From Bubalus kerabau (taxonomy: Eukaryota; Chordata; Mammalia; Artiodactyla; Bovidae), in the NCBI RefSeq assembly GCF_029407905.1, contig NC_073630.1, forward strand, positions 51,547,001 through 51,611,000: a stretch of DNA of 64,000 bases. Reading direction: 5' to 3'. Under the pieces are notes generated by a model. It ran no database searches and was not told the origin of the DNA. It saw nothing but the letters and a program-made list of their open reading frames with translations. Made by a program: the position numbers and the translations under genes. Shown piece after piece: positions 43,421-54,480 of the stretch. The stretch's first letter is position 1; every line of letters starts with the position of its first letter.

Positions 43421-44790
43421 ATGTTATGGGTCTGTAAAAATAATTGACTTCTCATACTCAATTTTTCAAATTGATATTGTTTGTAGCTGTGTACTCCAGT
43501 TCTTTAACAAACACTTTGAAAATAAGTATTATACATTTGCTTTTAAGAAGAGTTAGTTCTTCATAAATAGCATGATTTTAGTCTCTATATTTTTATACTT
43601 GTGAAAACATATTAAATATAATGTACTATTTATTAAAATACAAAATGGATAAATAGGGAATATGTTTTAATAAAACCATTTATTTTTAGGAGTTATATAA
43701 AGTAAAAGGAAATCCTTAATTTTCAAACATATTAAATATGTAAGAATAAGAGAAAGTAAATCATTTATTAATTAAATTGCTCACCAGATAATGATACTTT
43801 CTTAACATAAGTGAAATTTTAAGCAAATCCAACTTTCAGTGGAACTTAAAAATAACCTTTTGAGGATTTACTTATAGAATGGTAGTATAAAGCTTTCCCC
43901 AATAAGCAAAAATAACTTTAAATAGTTATTTAGCAGCAACCATTTAAAGTTTCTGAATCTTATTCTAGAACGTACAGGAAATAAACATTAATTTAAAAAA
44001 AAATCTACTAAATCTCAATAAGCACAGTGAAAGTCTATGGCATTTGAACTACAACTCACTCCCTTATTTTCCTCCCTCCTCCCCAGCTCAGCATAATGGA
44101 GACTTCCTTTGGGGTAGGTATAACCAATAAGATAGAATTTCTCTTTCTCTAACTCCAGAAATGGGGAGTCATCAGCATTTTTCACCCCCCTACCCAATTT
44201 CTGTATAGCAGAAACTAAATTTCAGGTAAATATCCAAGATATCAGAACCTCCCTCTTTTGCCAGGTCTACAGTCACAGTATAGAGGATTTATTTCAGGGA
44301 TGACAAGCAAAGAACACTGGAAACCCTATTGCCTTCATCACACTCACTCCTAGAGAGAATGGGCCACACAGGAAGAGAAGGTCCAAGACCAGAGACTAGT
44401 GCTCCTGTGCAGTGCTCTGCTCATAAAGCAGGTGTCACTCTGAAATGGGTAAACCAGTCTCAGCTCCTAAGAGAAGGCCCAGAGATCTGTCAAGGGAAAG
44501 AGAGAGGCCACAAGAATAAAGATCTCCATGGAAACTGACTTTATTTGGAACAGAATGTGCAGAAACTCAAGAGTAATGGAGTTGCAAAAATCAGTGGATA
44601 TTTGGGTGGTGAACCATCAAGATGAAGCTAGTAGTTCAGTAACAATGATAAACAAAGTCAGGCTTCCTGGTTTACCAGAGAAAACCAGGAAAAGAGACAG
44701 GTTGGAAAAGCCTTTCTTAGGTGCTAACAAACTACAAAGCCCGTCCTCAAAAGTAACTCCTGCAGAAAAGGAAAAGATTAGTATTGGACT
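43421..44790. other. Non-coding DNA; later half possibly ancient L1 5' region
   Basis: 43421-44000 is AT-rich and unassigned. 44220-44790 is less AT-rich and may be part of the ancient L1 continuing at 45.5-47.5 kb ('gtccaagaccagagactag', 'aggcttcctggtttaccagag'). Frames at 44329-44538 and 44528-44833 are not recognisable proteins. Confidence 0.35.
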
Positions 44791-44802
44791 ATGGATGAAT
44801 TT

Positions 44803-45072
44803 CAGAAAAGGCAATGGCAACCCACTCCAGTAGTCTTGCCTGGAAAATCCCATGGAGGACGGAGGAGCCTGGTAGGCTGCAGTCCATGGGGTCGCGAAGA
44901 GTCGGACATGACTGAGCGACTTCACGTTCACTTTTCACTTTCATGCATTGGAGAAGGAAATGGCAACCCACTCCAGTGTTCTTGCCTGGAGAATTCCAGG
45001 GATGGGGGAGCCTGCTGGGCTGCCATCTATGGGGTCACACAGAGTCGGACACGACTGAAGCAACTTAGCAGC
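44803..45072 (+). mobile_element. BovA2 dimeric SINE
   Basis: Two BovA units with linker 'cacttttcactttcatgc' near 44931-44946 and a short GCA-type end. The duplication atggatgaattt occurs at 44791-44802 and 45073-45084. Confidence 0.95.
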
Positions 45073-45084
45073 ATGGATGAATTT

Positions 45085-45318
45085 AAGTCTCAAGAAGTTG
45101 AAAGGAACAGAGCAATCAACAGGAAAATACTGGAGGCTAACAGCTGGGCTTAATACCCAATGAGATAGACATCTCAAGAGAGAGCTTAGAGAAAGAGTAA
45201 AAAGAGCCCTGCTGAAACCATTGTCATCCCACAGTGATGGGGATGCCTCAGGCTGCACCCTCTGAGGAACAAAGGTAGAGAATTTACACTGCAAGAGAAA
45301 TATATTTTACTAAACTAA
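45085..45318. other. Spacer, possibly ancient L1 5' region
   Basis: The sequence continues the less AT-rich tract interrupted by the BovA2. No gene was seen. Confidence 0.35.
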
Positions 45319-45451
45319 ACTGCTGCTGCTGCTAAGTCGCTTCAGTCGTGTCCGACTCTGTGCAACCCCATGGACGGCAGCCTTCCAGGCTCCTCCATCT
45401 ATGGGATTTGCCAGGCAAGAGAACTGGAGTGGGGTGCCATTGCCGTCTCTG
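45319..45451 (-). mobile_element. BovA monomer, minus strand
   Basis: Reversed single BovA unit from the (TGC)n tail at 45321 to 'gtgccattgccgtctct' at 45449. The duplication aaactaa occurs at 45312-45318 and 45452-45458. It is a complete monomer rather than the usual dimer. Confidence 0.92.
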
Positions 45452-45499
45452 AAACTAATCTAGTCCAGCATAATAAATAAAGAAAGAAACAGGCAAACA

Positions 45500-45720
45500 A
45501 CAACAATAAGAATCCCAGGAAGGGGCAGTGGGTCATTAATCCCAAGTTGAAATAGTATGTTATCTAAAATAGTAGTTTATTAACAATAGCAAGACAGGAA
45601 AAAAAAAAAAAAAAAAAACAAGAAAATGTGACTCATTCACAGAAAAATAAGTAGGCAACAGAACTGGCCTGTTACACTGGTGTTTGACTGAATAGAAAAA
45701 AAAAAAAAACCTTTATAATG
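45500..45720 (+). repeat. Ancient L1M / HAL1-like 5' segment
   Basis: The sequence 'gtagtttattaacaatagcaagac', an A run at 45600-45619, 'gaaaatgtgactcattcac' and 'gtaggcaacagaactggcctg' resembles old L1M or HAL1 sequence upstream of ORF1. The family is approximate. Confidence 0.45.
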
Positions 45721-45990
45721 TCCATGGTAAATATCTTCATAGAATGGTTATTCATCTTTTTTTATCAAATTCTATCAGTATGTCTCACCTTTCTCTTATG
45801 AGAATCTCCAGGATTGCATTGATGTCACTCAGATAATCCAGAATAATTTATCCATGTCAGAACTTTTAATTCAATCATGTCTGCAAAGTTTATTTTGCCA
45901 TGTTAAGGTAACTATTCACAAATTCTGGAGATTAGGACTTCAGCAGATTTAGGAGAAGGGTATCATTCTGTCTATCAAAGTGACAGAAAA
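45721..45990. repeat. Unclassified old repeat-like spacer
   Basis: The block 'aatcatgtctgcaaagtttattttgccatgttaaggtaac' resembles a widespread old mammalian repeat. It separates the L1 5'-like segment from the L1 ORF2 segment. Confidence 0.35.
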
Positions 45991-46652
45991 ATATTCAAAG
46001 AAGTAATAGCTGAAAATATCCAAAATTTGATTAAAAATATTGATCTCTAGCCCAAGAAACTTAAAATCCAAATAGGATAAATACAAAGTGATCTGCCTCC
46101 AGACAGACCATTGTAAAAATGTTGAAAAACAAAAAGAAATCTTGAAAAGAACCAGTGAAAATTCATCATTCTGGATTTAAAAAAATATTTCAATCATATA
46201 CTGTCTTCAGGAAACACACTTCAGAGTTAAATAAATGAATGGGTTCAGAATAAAAAGATGAAAAAAGATATATCATGAAGTAGCAACCATTTGGAAGCTG
46301 AAGTGGCATACTAAGGTAAAACGTAAACTTTAAAGAAACCAGTGTTGCTAGAGATGAAGAGAGATAGTTTATAATGATAAAACATCAGTCGATCAGAGAT
46401 CTATGATGGTTATAAACACATATCACCTAACAACACAGTTCCAAAGTATATAAAACAAAGCTGAAAAAAAAATGAAAGAAATCAGAAATTCAACAGTAAT
46501 AGAGATTTCAGTATTACACTTTCAATAATGAATAGACAAATAGGAAAATGATAACAAAAAAAGAAAATTGAATGGCACTATAAAACAATTATTCTAACAG
46601 ATATATAGAACACTTCACACAACAATGGCATTTATACATTCTTTCAAGTGTA
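45991..46652 (+). repeat. Ancient L1M ORF2 segment, part 1
   Basis: A heavily decayed L1 ORF2 endonuclease region runs in consensus order, including 'atatcacctaacaacacagttccaaagtatataaaacaaag', 'ttacactttcaataatgaatagacaaat' and 'acattctttcaagtg'. Interrupted by MER2. Confidence 0.65.
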
Positions 46653-46972
46653 CTTTTGTTGGCCAACTGTTTTCTTGGACTGGCATTTGCAAATTCAACA
46701 AATCACCTATGAAAAATATTTGGAAAAAGATTTCAGGAAATTCCCAAAAGCAAAAGTTGAGTTTGCTGTGTGACAGCGACTATTTACACATGATTTATAT
46801 TGTATTTACAAATACTTAAGAAGCAATGACATTGTATTAGGTATTATAAGTAATCTAGAGATGATTTAAAGTATACAAGAGGATGTGGATAAGTTGTATG
46901 CAGATGCTACACCGTTTTTGAGCATTTGTAGAATTTGGTATCCGAGGGGCATCCTGGAATCCCCCAGGGATA
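46653..46972 (+). mobile_element. MER2 DNA transposon (Tigger-type, non-autonomous)
   Basis: Starts 'ttggccaactgttttc' and includes 'attaggtattataagtaatctagagatgatttaaagtatac' in the middle. It ends 'gaatttggtatccgaggggcatcctggaatcccccagggatacc'. This matches the MER2 family, whose termini are near-palindromic TATCCG-rich blocks. L1 sequence resumes just after ('gtgcatgaatcattttcc'), showing insertion into the L1. Confidence 0.8.
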
Positions 46973-47520
46973 CCAAGAGAAATCTGTGCATGAATCATTT
47001 TCCAGAATAGACCATAGACAAGGCCATGAAACTTTATTGAAAAGACAAGGCTTTTCAAAATTATTAAAATCATACTAAGTATGTCCTTCATACATAATGA
47101 AAATAAAATAAAAAATCAATACAGAAATATTAGAAATGAACAAATATGTGGAAATTAACAACTCACATAAATAATGAGTCAAAGAAGAAATTGCTAAGGA
47201 AATTAGGAACTACTTTGGGATGAATGAAAACAAAAGACAGTACTTAAAAGGAAAATTTATAGCTTTAAGAGCTATGTTAAATGTGTGGAATCATCTTAAA
47301 TAACAAGTTTTCACCTTAATTCACTGGGAGAAAAAGAAAAAGTCACTCTGAAGCAGCAGAATAAAGAAAATAATCAAGATTTGGGTAGAAATCAATGAAA
47401 TGAAGAATAGAAAAATAGTTACAATTGACATAACCAAAACAGATTAGAATGGTTTTAAATAGAAGAAAAAATAGAATGGCAAATTCAAACTATTCACAGA
47501 AATCTGCTGCAAATTTGAGG
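46973..47520 (+). repeat. Ancient L1M ORF2 segment, part 2
   Basis: L1 continues with 'agaatagaccatagacaaggccatgaaac', 'aaatatgtggaaattaacaac', 'gtcaaagaagaaattgctaagg' and 'agaaatcaatgaaatgaagaatag'. Frames are destroyed. Confidence 0.65.
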
Positions 47521-48480
47521 GAAGTAGATTGTATAATTCTAGTATATATTTTCTCTTCCTCAAAATGTAAGATATTTATTATAGTTCTCATTTTAAGGAT
47601 GAGAAGACTGAGATACGAAAACTAATGTACTCAATTTCTTGAAAGAATATGTCTATATGATCTATTATTCATTTAACATGATTTTCAATATGTATTTCTA
47701 GTCAGAAATCTATGCAGATTGCAATTTCATTTATGTACTTCTCTATTTTAATCCTTTCCTCTGACTTTCTGTGACTTTCCTTTAATGGAAAACTCTAAAA
47801 ACTGAAGTCTGTAAAGTTATAAAACAGTGTGGGGCAGAGTATTTGATTACAACCAAGTGTTGTACTGGGAGATAATCCATTTTGATTAATTATTTATTCA
47901 TTTTTACACATTCACTTATAATACAGTTTATGTAGAAAATTCCTTTACATTATCTTATTTGACTCTAAAACAAAGTATAGCAGAAAATTTGCATTGCTCC
48001 TTTGCTATATGTAACACCAAAAGGATCACTCTAGATTTTTAAAATATGTGTGTACTGAATTGCTTATTATTGTAATAACCATAACAAATTCAAGAGATTG
48101 TGGTTAGCCTCAAAAACAAGGACAAGGCCAAGGCCAATGCCCTGGGGGATCGATTCCGGACTTCCCTTCAGGTACCAAAATCTGCAAATGCCCATTCTAA
48201 ACAAGTTTTCAAGTGCTGAGTCACAGTGCAAGTGGGAAAGAGCAGTTCACCCAAGGTGAGGATGAGGAAACTAGACCATCTCTAACAAGAACTTGATATG
48301 TTGGGAGAATGGCCAGAGACATTGATGATGATGAAGACTTATTGTGATTATTCATATTTTAGGTAAATTCATGATTAATAGAAAATTTTTTATAAAGTAT
48401 TTGAAATCTTTCTGATTTGCAGTGGAACACTTTTCTATCTTAATATTTATGAGTTCACTCTGCAAATATTAATTGTACTC
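47521..48480. other. Non-coding DNA with minor old relics
   Basis: A reversed MIR fragment is possible at 47570-47640. A small reversed MER2-like fragment ('gggggatcgattccggac...ggtaccaaaatctgcaaatgc') lies at about 48140-48200. Confidence 0.4.
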
Positions 48481-48690
48481 CTGAGTCAATGTATTCTTTC
48501 ATTTGATAAATATTTATTGATCTCCTACTATGTACTTAGTGTTGTTAGAGAAAACAATTGAAAAACAGAGATATGTCTCTGATGCTATGGAGTTTAAAGT
48601 TTACTGGGAATGAGAGGCATTGAATAAGTTTCAGGTTGCAGAATAAGAATGATAAAGTTTAATGAAGCAAATGGAAGTTTAGTGCATTAA
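48481..48690 (-). repeat. Old L2/MIR-era relic
   Basis: The sequence 'tttgataaatatttattgatctcctactatgtacttagtgttgttagag' is a common old mammalian repeat end. Confidence 0.45.
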
Positions 48691-48733
48691 TTGAATGAAG
48701 TTCTGTGTTTTATTTTTTGTTTGCTAGTATATT

Positions 48734-48939
48734 AGGGCTTCCCTGGTAGCTCAGACAGTAGAGAATCTGCCTGCAATGCAGGAGGCCTGGGTTTGACCCC
48801 TGCGTGGGGATGTCCCCTGGAGAAGGAAATGGCACTCCAGTATTCTTGCCTGGAGAATTCCATGGGCAGAGGAGCCTGGTGAGCTACACTACATGGGGAT
48901 CACAAAGAACCGGACACGACTAAGTGACTGACACACACA
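48734..48939 (+). mobile_element. Bov-tA SINE
   Basis: Head 'ggcttccctggtagctcag', B-box-like 'ggtttgacccc' and BovA body to 'cggacacgactaagtgactg'. The flanks 'ttgctagtatatta' and 'gttagctgtatta' look like a diverged duplication. Confidence 0.93.
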
Positions 48940-49519
48940 GTTAGCTGTATTATTCCAGGGAACCTAGAAAAAGCAGGTGAAAGTGAAGAACATTCACAAA
49001 GCAATGCTCATTGATAAACTGATAGAGTGATGCAGTGACAGAAAATTGGCCTTTCATTTGCTTTCTGTAAAACTCACTCAGAGCTGACTCAACAGCAAGT
49101 ATGAGACTGAGTGGGATTTGAACTTAGATTTTTTTTTTTTAATCACTTGTCACAAGTCCATTTTGAAACATCACATTGCTTGTCTGCAAGTAATTTGCTA
49201 TTTGTCAACAGCATTTAGAGCAGTTGACACTAATCATGCATTGTCTGTGAAGTGCCTTTACATTTACTGGAAGCCTAGTTCATTCTGTATGTTTTTATTT
49301 TAAGTACATCTATGGAGTCAGACAAGAAGGTCAAGATCAGTGTAGAGAACTGATCTAAATCAAGTAAAGTAACTATACTGAACCTTAAGGAGCTAAATGG
49401 ATTCATATAAATACACACTCAATAGTTGACTTGATAGTTATCACTTCATACATTGCATTAAGGATTTAATTCTGGAGTAATACTGTATGTGTATGGCATT
49501 GCAAACAAATTATATTATT
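48940..49519. other. Non-coding DNA, nothing recognised
   Basis: Includes a T run at 49131-49140. No repeat or gene was recognised. Confidence 0.5.
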
Positions 49520-49640
49520 CACTAGCTATGATCTAGGGCATGCTATTTAACCTCTGTGTAACTCACTTTCTTCTTCTTCCAATAGATTAGTAATATCATC
49601 TACTTATCAGGTTATTGTGAGGGTCAAATATGATAGATAT
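49520..49640 (+). repeat. MIR SINE relic
   Basis: The sequence 'ctagctatgatctagggcatgctatttaacctctgtg' then 'ggttattgtgagggtcaaat' follows the MIR core. Confidence 0.65.
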
Positions 49641-49700
49641 ATATGTATCTCTCTCTCTATGTATATAGATATTTATCTATATATATAGATATATATCTAA
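49641..49700. repeat. TA/TC-rich simple repeat
   Basis: A GATA/CTCT/TATC-rich tract directly follows the MIR. Confidence 0.8.
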
Positions 49701-50100
49701 AGTGTCTAACAGATAGTTGCTGTTGTTGTTTTCCTTTTTGTTGTTTTTCTTCTACAATTATTTAAAATAGGCAATTTTAATGACATAGCCACCACTACTC
49801 CTTGTAAGTATGCATTTTTACTCCCAGGACATATTTATTTCTTCTGTCTGATCCTACTATAGAATTGCTTAGGCCTGTGAAACCCATCTCCTGGGAGAAT
49901 ACCATCTCCTTTTTTTTCCAAGTGGAGATTTGTCCTGGACAGGTTTCTAAACTTAATCTATTACTGATGATCTTGAACCCTGTGACCCTACTAGCCTGGT
50001 GAAGATATGTTGGCATTTGCTATTTGCCCTCCAAACATTGATTGTCACCCCTCAGATATTAAAGGTTCTAGATTGTGAGAGGCATTTGTTTCTGCTCTAT
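49701..50100. other. Non-coding DNA, nothing recognised
   Basis: No repeat or coding signal was recognised. Confidence 0.5.
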
Positions 50101-50146
50101 GTATATATACATTAAACTATATATATATATATATATATATGTATAT
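50101..50146. repeat. (AT)n microsatellite
   Basis: TA run at about 50119-50140 that abuts the tail of a minus-strand BovB. Confidence 0.92.
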
Positions 50147-50641
50147 CAGTTCAGTTCAGTTCAGTTGCTCAGTCGTGTCCGACTCTTTGCGACCCCATGA
50201 ATCGCAGCACGCCAGGCCTCCCTGTCCATCACCAACTCCCGGAGTTCACTCAGACTCACGTCCGTCGAGTCAGTCATGCCATCCAGCCATCTCATCCTCT
50301 GTCGTCCCCTTCTCCTCCTGCCCCCAATCCCTCCCAGCATCAGAGTCTTTTCCAATGAGTCAACTCTTCGCATGAGGTGGCCAAAGTACTGGAGTTTCAG
50401 CTTTAGCATCAGTCCTTCCAAAGAAATCCCAGGGCTGATCTCCTTCAGAATGGACTGGTTGGATCTCCTTGCAGTCCAAGGGACTCTCAAGAGTCTTCTC
50501 CAACAACACAGTTCAAAGGCATAATTCCTCGGCGCTCAGCCTTTTCACAGTCCAACTCTCACATCCATACATGACCACTGGAAAAACCATAGCCTTGACA
50601 AGACGGACCTTTGTTGGCAAAGTAATGTCTCTGCTTTTGAA
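50147..50641 (-). mobile_element. BovB LINE 3' fragment, minus strand, young subtype
   Basis: A 495-bp 3' end. On the minus strand the C-terminal frame 50490 to 50161 is intact for 109 codons (VPWTARRSNQSILKEISPGISLEG... to the natural stop). It has the young markers GGIGG and DVSLSELRELV. The Trp in the CESWT motif is intact upstream, where a small frameshift occurs. The 3' tail is (CAGTT)n on the plus strand. No clear target duplication was seen, since the tail borders an AT microsatellite. Confidence 0.93.
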
Positions 50642-51433
50642 TACACACACTTATACTAAAATGTTTTAATTCTAGTATTTAATTTATTTCTGGCATTCCT
50701 CTATACTTTCAAGAAGGTTGAGCTGTTTTTTTCAGATAACTGTACCTTTTTTTCTAGTTCAATCCTTTCCTTCTCCACCACAGATACGTACAGTATTGTT
50801 TGCTGGAACTGTTTGCTTTTCTTCTTTGAAAAATTTCCTGCCCTTCTTTTTAAGCCATTTATTTGTCAAACATTCTGCTCTGGATTTTGCCCAGATTATT
50901 CTCTCATATTGAGTTATATGGAATCTATGATCTTTGAACCATGAGAACCCATTCAATTCTTTAAAATATACTGAGGCAAGAAAATTAGATACATGAAATT
51001 AAATATAATGATGATATTTTAAAATAAAAACCTGAGAATTTAAGAATGTGAAAGCCTACTAGAATAAAACACAAATTGAACATGAACGGTAATAAACTGA
51101 ACACGAAAGGAGGGGGGACAAAATTTTCAGCCATACAAGCAAGAGAGTTGGAGCTGATACCTGTTATTAAGTTAGACTAAGGTTCTATCCTTTCAGTCAA
51201 AGGATGAAACAGAAAAAAATTAAATAAAATTTGTCCACTAGCAAAATGGAACTTGAGGAATCTTGTCTGCTCCTTCTTGGGCCTTGGAAAGAACACTCTC
51301 TTTCTAAGAGAGTGATCAAGTCCAGACACTTCTGATCTCTGCCTTTATTGAGCACTTCATCCCCCTCTTACTTATGGCTTCTCTATCAACTCTTCATGCT
51401 TCATTTCTGCCTTAGTTGGTTTTGGTCGCAAGT
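50642..51433. other. Non-coding DNA, nothing recognised
   Basis: Overlapping frames at 50718-50912 (+) and 50759-50956 (-) carry no domain. 51090-51430 may be an unnamed old repeat. Confidence 0.45.
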
Positions 51434-51444
51434 ACATGCAGTTT

Positions 51445-51664
51445 GTGTGTGTGTGCTCAGTTGCTCAGTCATGTCCAACTCTTTGCGATCCCATGGACTA
51501 TAGCCCTCTAGGCTCTGTCCATGAAATTTTCTAGGCAAGAATACCGGAGTGGGTTGCCATTTCCTGCTCCAGGGGATTTTCTGGACCCAAGGATCAAGCC
51601 CAGATCTCTTGCATCTCCTGCATTGGCATGAGGATTCTTTACCACTGCACCACCTCGGAAGCCA
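51445..51664 (-). mobile_element. Bov-tA SINE, minus strand
   Basis: Reversed tail with a short GT run ('gtgtgtgtgtgctcag'), body and head 'tttaccactgcaccacctcgg'. The duplication acatgcagttt/acatgcaattt occurs at 51434-51444 and 51665-51675. Confidence 0.94.
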
Positions 51665-51675
51665 ACATGCAATTT

Positions 51676-52397
51676 AGAGTTGAAATTTATATGGTCTCTA
51701 GATTTAGCCCTAGAGATTGCATTCTCCTTATCCTTCTGAGTATATTCCTGGAAGAAAGGTGATAAAAATCAGAACTAACCTACTGATATGTACCTACCAG
51801 AATAGAAAGACTCCAAATCAGGGTCTTCTAAGGAAATTAGCCCAGCCTAACGTTTACTCAGAAATCAGATTCCTTCCTGATCTTATTTTAAATTTCCTTC
51901 CTGCTTTCTAACAATGTCTCTTTCTTCTGTTTGCATATCGTTTTTGGCCTCACTTGGTTGTCCACCAGACACATTTTGAGGTTTCTTATGGCTTCTCATA
52001 GAGCCTTGGACTGACTTACAATATCACAACCAATGCTAGAAGCCCGGGAATCCATTTGTTAAAGAAATAATTTGTGGGACTAATTGCTTTAAAAGTGATC
52101 AAAAGGTAACAGTTTGGAATATGCAAGAACAACCTAGGCCAGATAAACCTCATCTCATTTGTTAATGAGCGTAGTAGAATGTCATTGATCAGTGCTGCCT
52201 AATGTTTTCGATTCAGGTAAAAATGACAAGACATTTTTATTACATTACCACAGTAGTGCAGCTGTGCCTGGATGCAGCTAGGGCTGAAGTGACAGCATCC
52301 AGCACATATATGTTCCTTTGAAGTACATGGGAAGGCCACAGAAAAATTTTGAGAATCTCTGCACAGAATCTGCAGTCCTACAAAGAGTTTGCATAAG
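51676..52397. other. Non-coding DNA, nothing recognised
   Basis: No named repeat. The short frame at 51717-51911 has no domain. Confidence 0.45.
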
Positions 52398-52652
52398 GCA
52401 ATGGCACCACTCCAGTACTCTTGCCTGGAAAATCCCATGGACGGAGGAGCCTGGTAGGCTGCAGTCCTTGGGGTCACTAAGAGTCAGACACGACTGAGCG
52501 ACTTCACTTTCTCTTGTCACTTTCATGCACTGGAGAAGGAAATAGCAACCCACTCCAGTGTTCTTGCCTGGAGAATCCCAGGGACGGGGAAGCCTGGTGG
52601 GCTGCCGTCTATGGGGTCACACAGAGTCGGACACGACTGAAGTGACTTAGCA
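52398..52652 (+). mobile_element. BovA2 dimeric SINE
   Basis: Two BovA units with a linker near 52515-52530 and the end 'cgactgaagtgacttagca'. The 5' end is slightly shortened (starts 'aaggcaatggcaccac'). Flanking 'gcata' words are a possible short duplication. Confidence 0.93.
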
Positions 52653-52826
52653 AAGCATAGCATAGCAATACTGTTATAATTAATTAGTATATTAAAGTGT
52701 TTGAATAAGTGACAAAACCACACTTTGAAAAGTTTACCCAGGCCATTTTATGTCTATGAACAAGCAATTAATACATGGAAAAAGAGATCTTTTGTAAGAA
52801 TTTGGAAGCTAATGTGAGAGGGTCTT

Positions 52827-53787
52827 CAGTTAGATTCTATTGCTTAGTCTTGTCTGACTCTTTGCAACCCCATGGACTGCAGCACACCAGACTTACTGTC
52901 CATCACCAACTCCCAGAGCTTGCTCAAACTCATGTCCATTGAGTCGGTGATACCATTCAACCATCTCATCCTATGTCGTCCCCTTTTCCTCCTGCCTTCA
53001 ATCTTTCCCAGCATCAGGGTCTTTTCAAATGAGTCAGTTCTTTTCATTAGATGGCCAAAATACTGGAGTTTCAGCTTCAGTACTTGCAATGAATTTTCAG
53101 GACTGATTTCCTTTAGGACTGTCTGGTTTGATTGTCTTGCAGTCCAAGGGACTCTCAAGAGTCTTCAACACCACAGTTCAAAAGCATCAATTCTTCAGCG
53201 CTCAGCATTCTTTATAGTCCAACTCTCACATCCATACATGACTAGTGGAAAAACCAAAGCTTTGACTAGATGGACCTTTGTTGGAAAAGTAATGTCTCTG
53301 CTTCTTAAAATGCTGTCTAGGTTGGTCATGGCTTGTCTTCCAAGAAGCAAGCGTGTTTTAATCTCATGGCTGCAGTGATTTTGGAGTTCCCCAAAGTAAA
53401 AGTCTTTTAGTGTTTCCATTGTTTCCCCATCTATTTGCATGAAGTGAAGGGACCAGATGCCACGATCTTAGTTTTCTGAATGTTGAGTTTTAAGCCAACT
53501 TTTTAATTCTCCTCTTTCACTTTCATCAAGAAGCTCTTTGGTTTTTCCTTGCTTTCTGCCATAAGGGTGGTCATCTGCATATCTAAGGTTATTAATATTT
53601 CTCCTGGCAATCTTGATCCCAGCTTGTGCTACATCCAACCTAGCATTTTGTATGATATACTCTGCATGTAAGTTAAATAAGCAGGGTGACAACCTTGATG
53701 TACTCCTTTCTCTATTTTTAACCAGTGTTTTGTTCCATGTCCAATTCTAACTGCTGCTTCTTGACCTGCATACAGATTTCTCATAAA
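52827..53787 (-). mobile_element. BovB LINE, minus strand, 5'-truncated, older subtype
   Basis: A 961-bp copy bounded by agggtctt at 52819-52826 and 53788-53795. On the minus strand, remnants include YADD with a frameshift right after it (53590-53560), the MYGCESWTIKNAER block (Trp intact, about 53240-53200) and the C-terminal frame 53158 to 52844. Several small indels break the frame. No (CTGAA)n tail remains at its 3' end. Confidence 0.93.
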
Positions 53788-53795
53788 AGGGTCTT

Positions 53796-54114
53796 AAAAA
53801 ACAATTTAAAACTGTCTAAGAATAAAACTTGCAAAAATAATTTGCACTGAAAATAAAGTAATTTAGAATGCATATATGAAAACGATGCCATTAAATGTAA
53901 CTTTACTAATCACTGAAAGTTTTGCAAGTTTGCGGACTCATAATTTCCATACTAATGAGGGAGAATAGAAAAATGTTCAAATAAATGAGATAATGGAAAA
54001 TATCAAGTAATAATAACTACTCTGCACATAGTTCTTAAAATTGTTTTATGATATTTGAGATTATTTTCTATTTTCAGTATTAATACTGTTTTACCAGTTA
54101 TTTTCTCTCTCTTT
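53796..54114. other. Non-coding DNA, nothing recognised
   Basis: AT-rich spacer. Confidence 0.5.
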
Positions 54115-54480
54115 TTTTTAAACTTGCTGGGACTTTTATTAGAACTACATTGAATTTATAAATCATATTGGAAAGAACTAACATCTTGACAGTACTGAGC
54201 CTTTCTATCCATTAACATGGTTGTGATATTGTGATTTATAGTAAACAGGTTTATTTATACTATTAGTTTTTGGCCAAAAACTCCTAAAACGTTTGGAAAT
54301 TTCTGGGTGATAAGAGTGATAAAACTCTCTTTATATTCATAACAAATCCATTAATTTTGGTCTTTTTAACACTATTATTTTGAATTGCTACATGAGTTAA
54401 TTTGACTTTATTTGACAACACTTAGAATAAATTTTATTTCTGTTTTGTTGTTGTTCCATAAGATCTTTTGTTTACTTTCG
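54115..54480 (-). repeat. Ancient L1M ORF2 relic, minus strand
   Basis: The sequence 'gggacttttattagaactacattgaatttataaatcatattgg' then 'aactaacatcttgacagtactgagcctttctatccattaacatgg' is the reversed L1 ORF2 region upstream of the RT core. Confidence 0.65.

Noticed and set aside
48140..48200. Second MER2 copy
   Set aside because: Only ~60 bp match the reversed MER2 end. This is too short and diverged to call as a separate element with confidence.
52872..53378. Plus-strand 168-codon frame as a gene
   Set aside because: Antisense of a minus-strand BovB. The same recurring peptide pattern (LILCRPLLLLPSI) appears antisense to every BovB copy.
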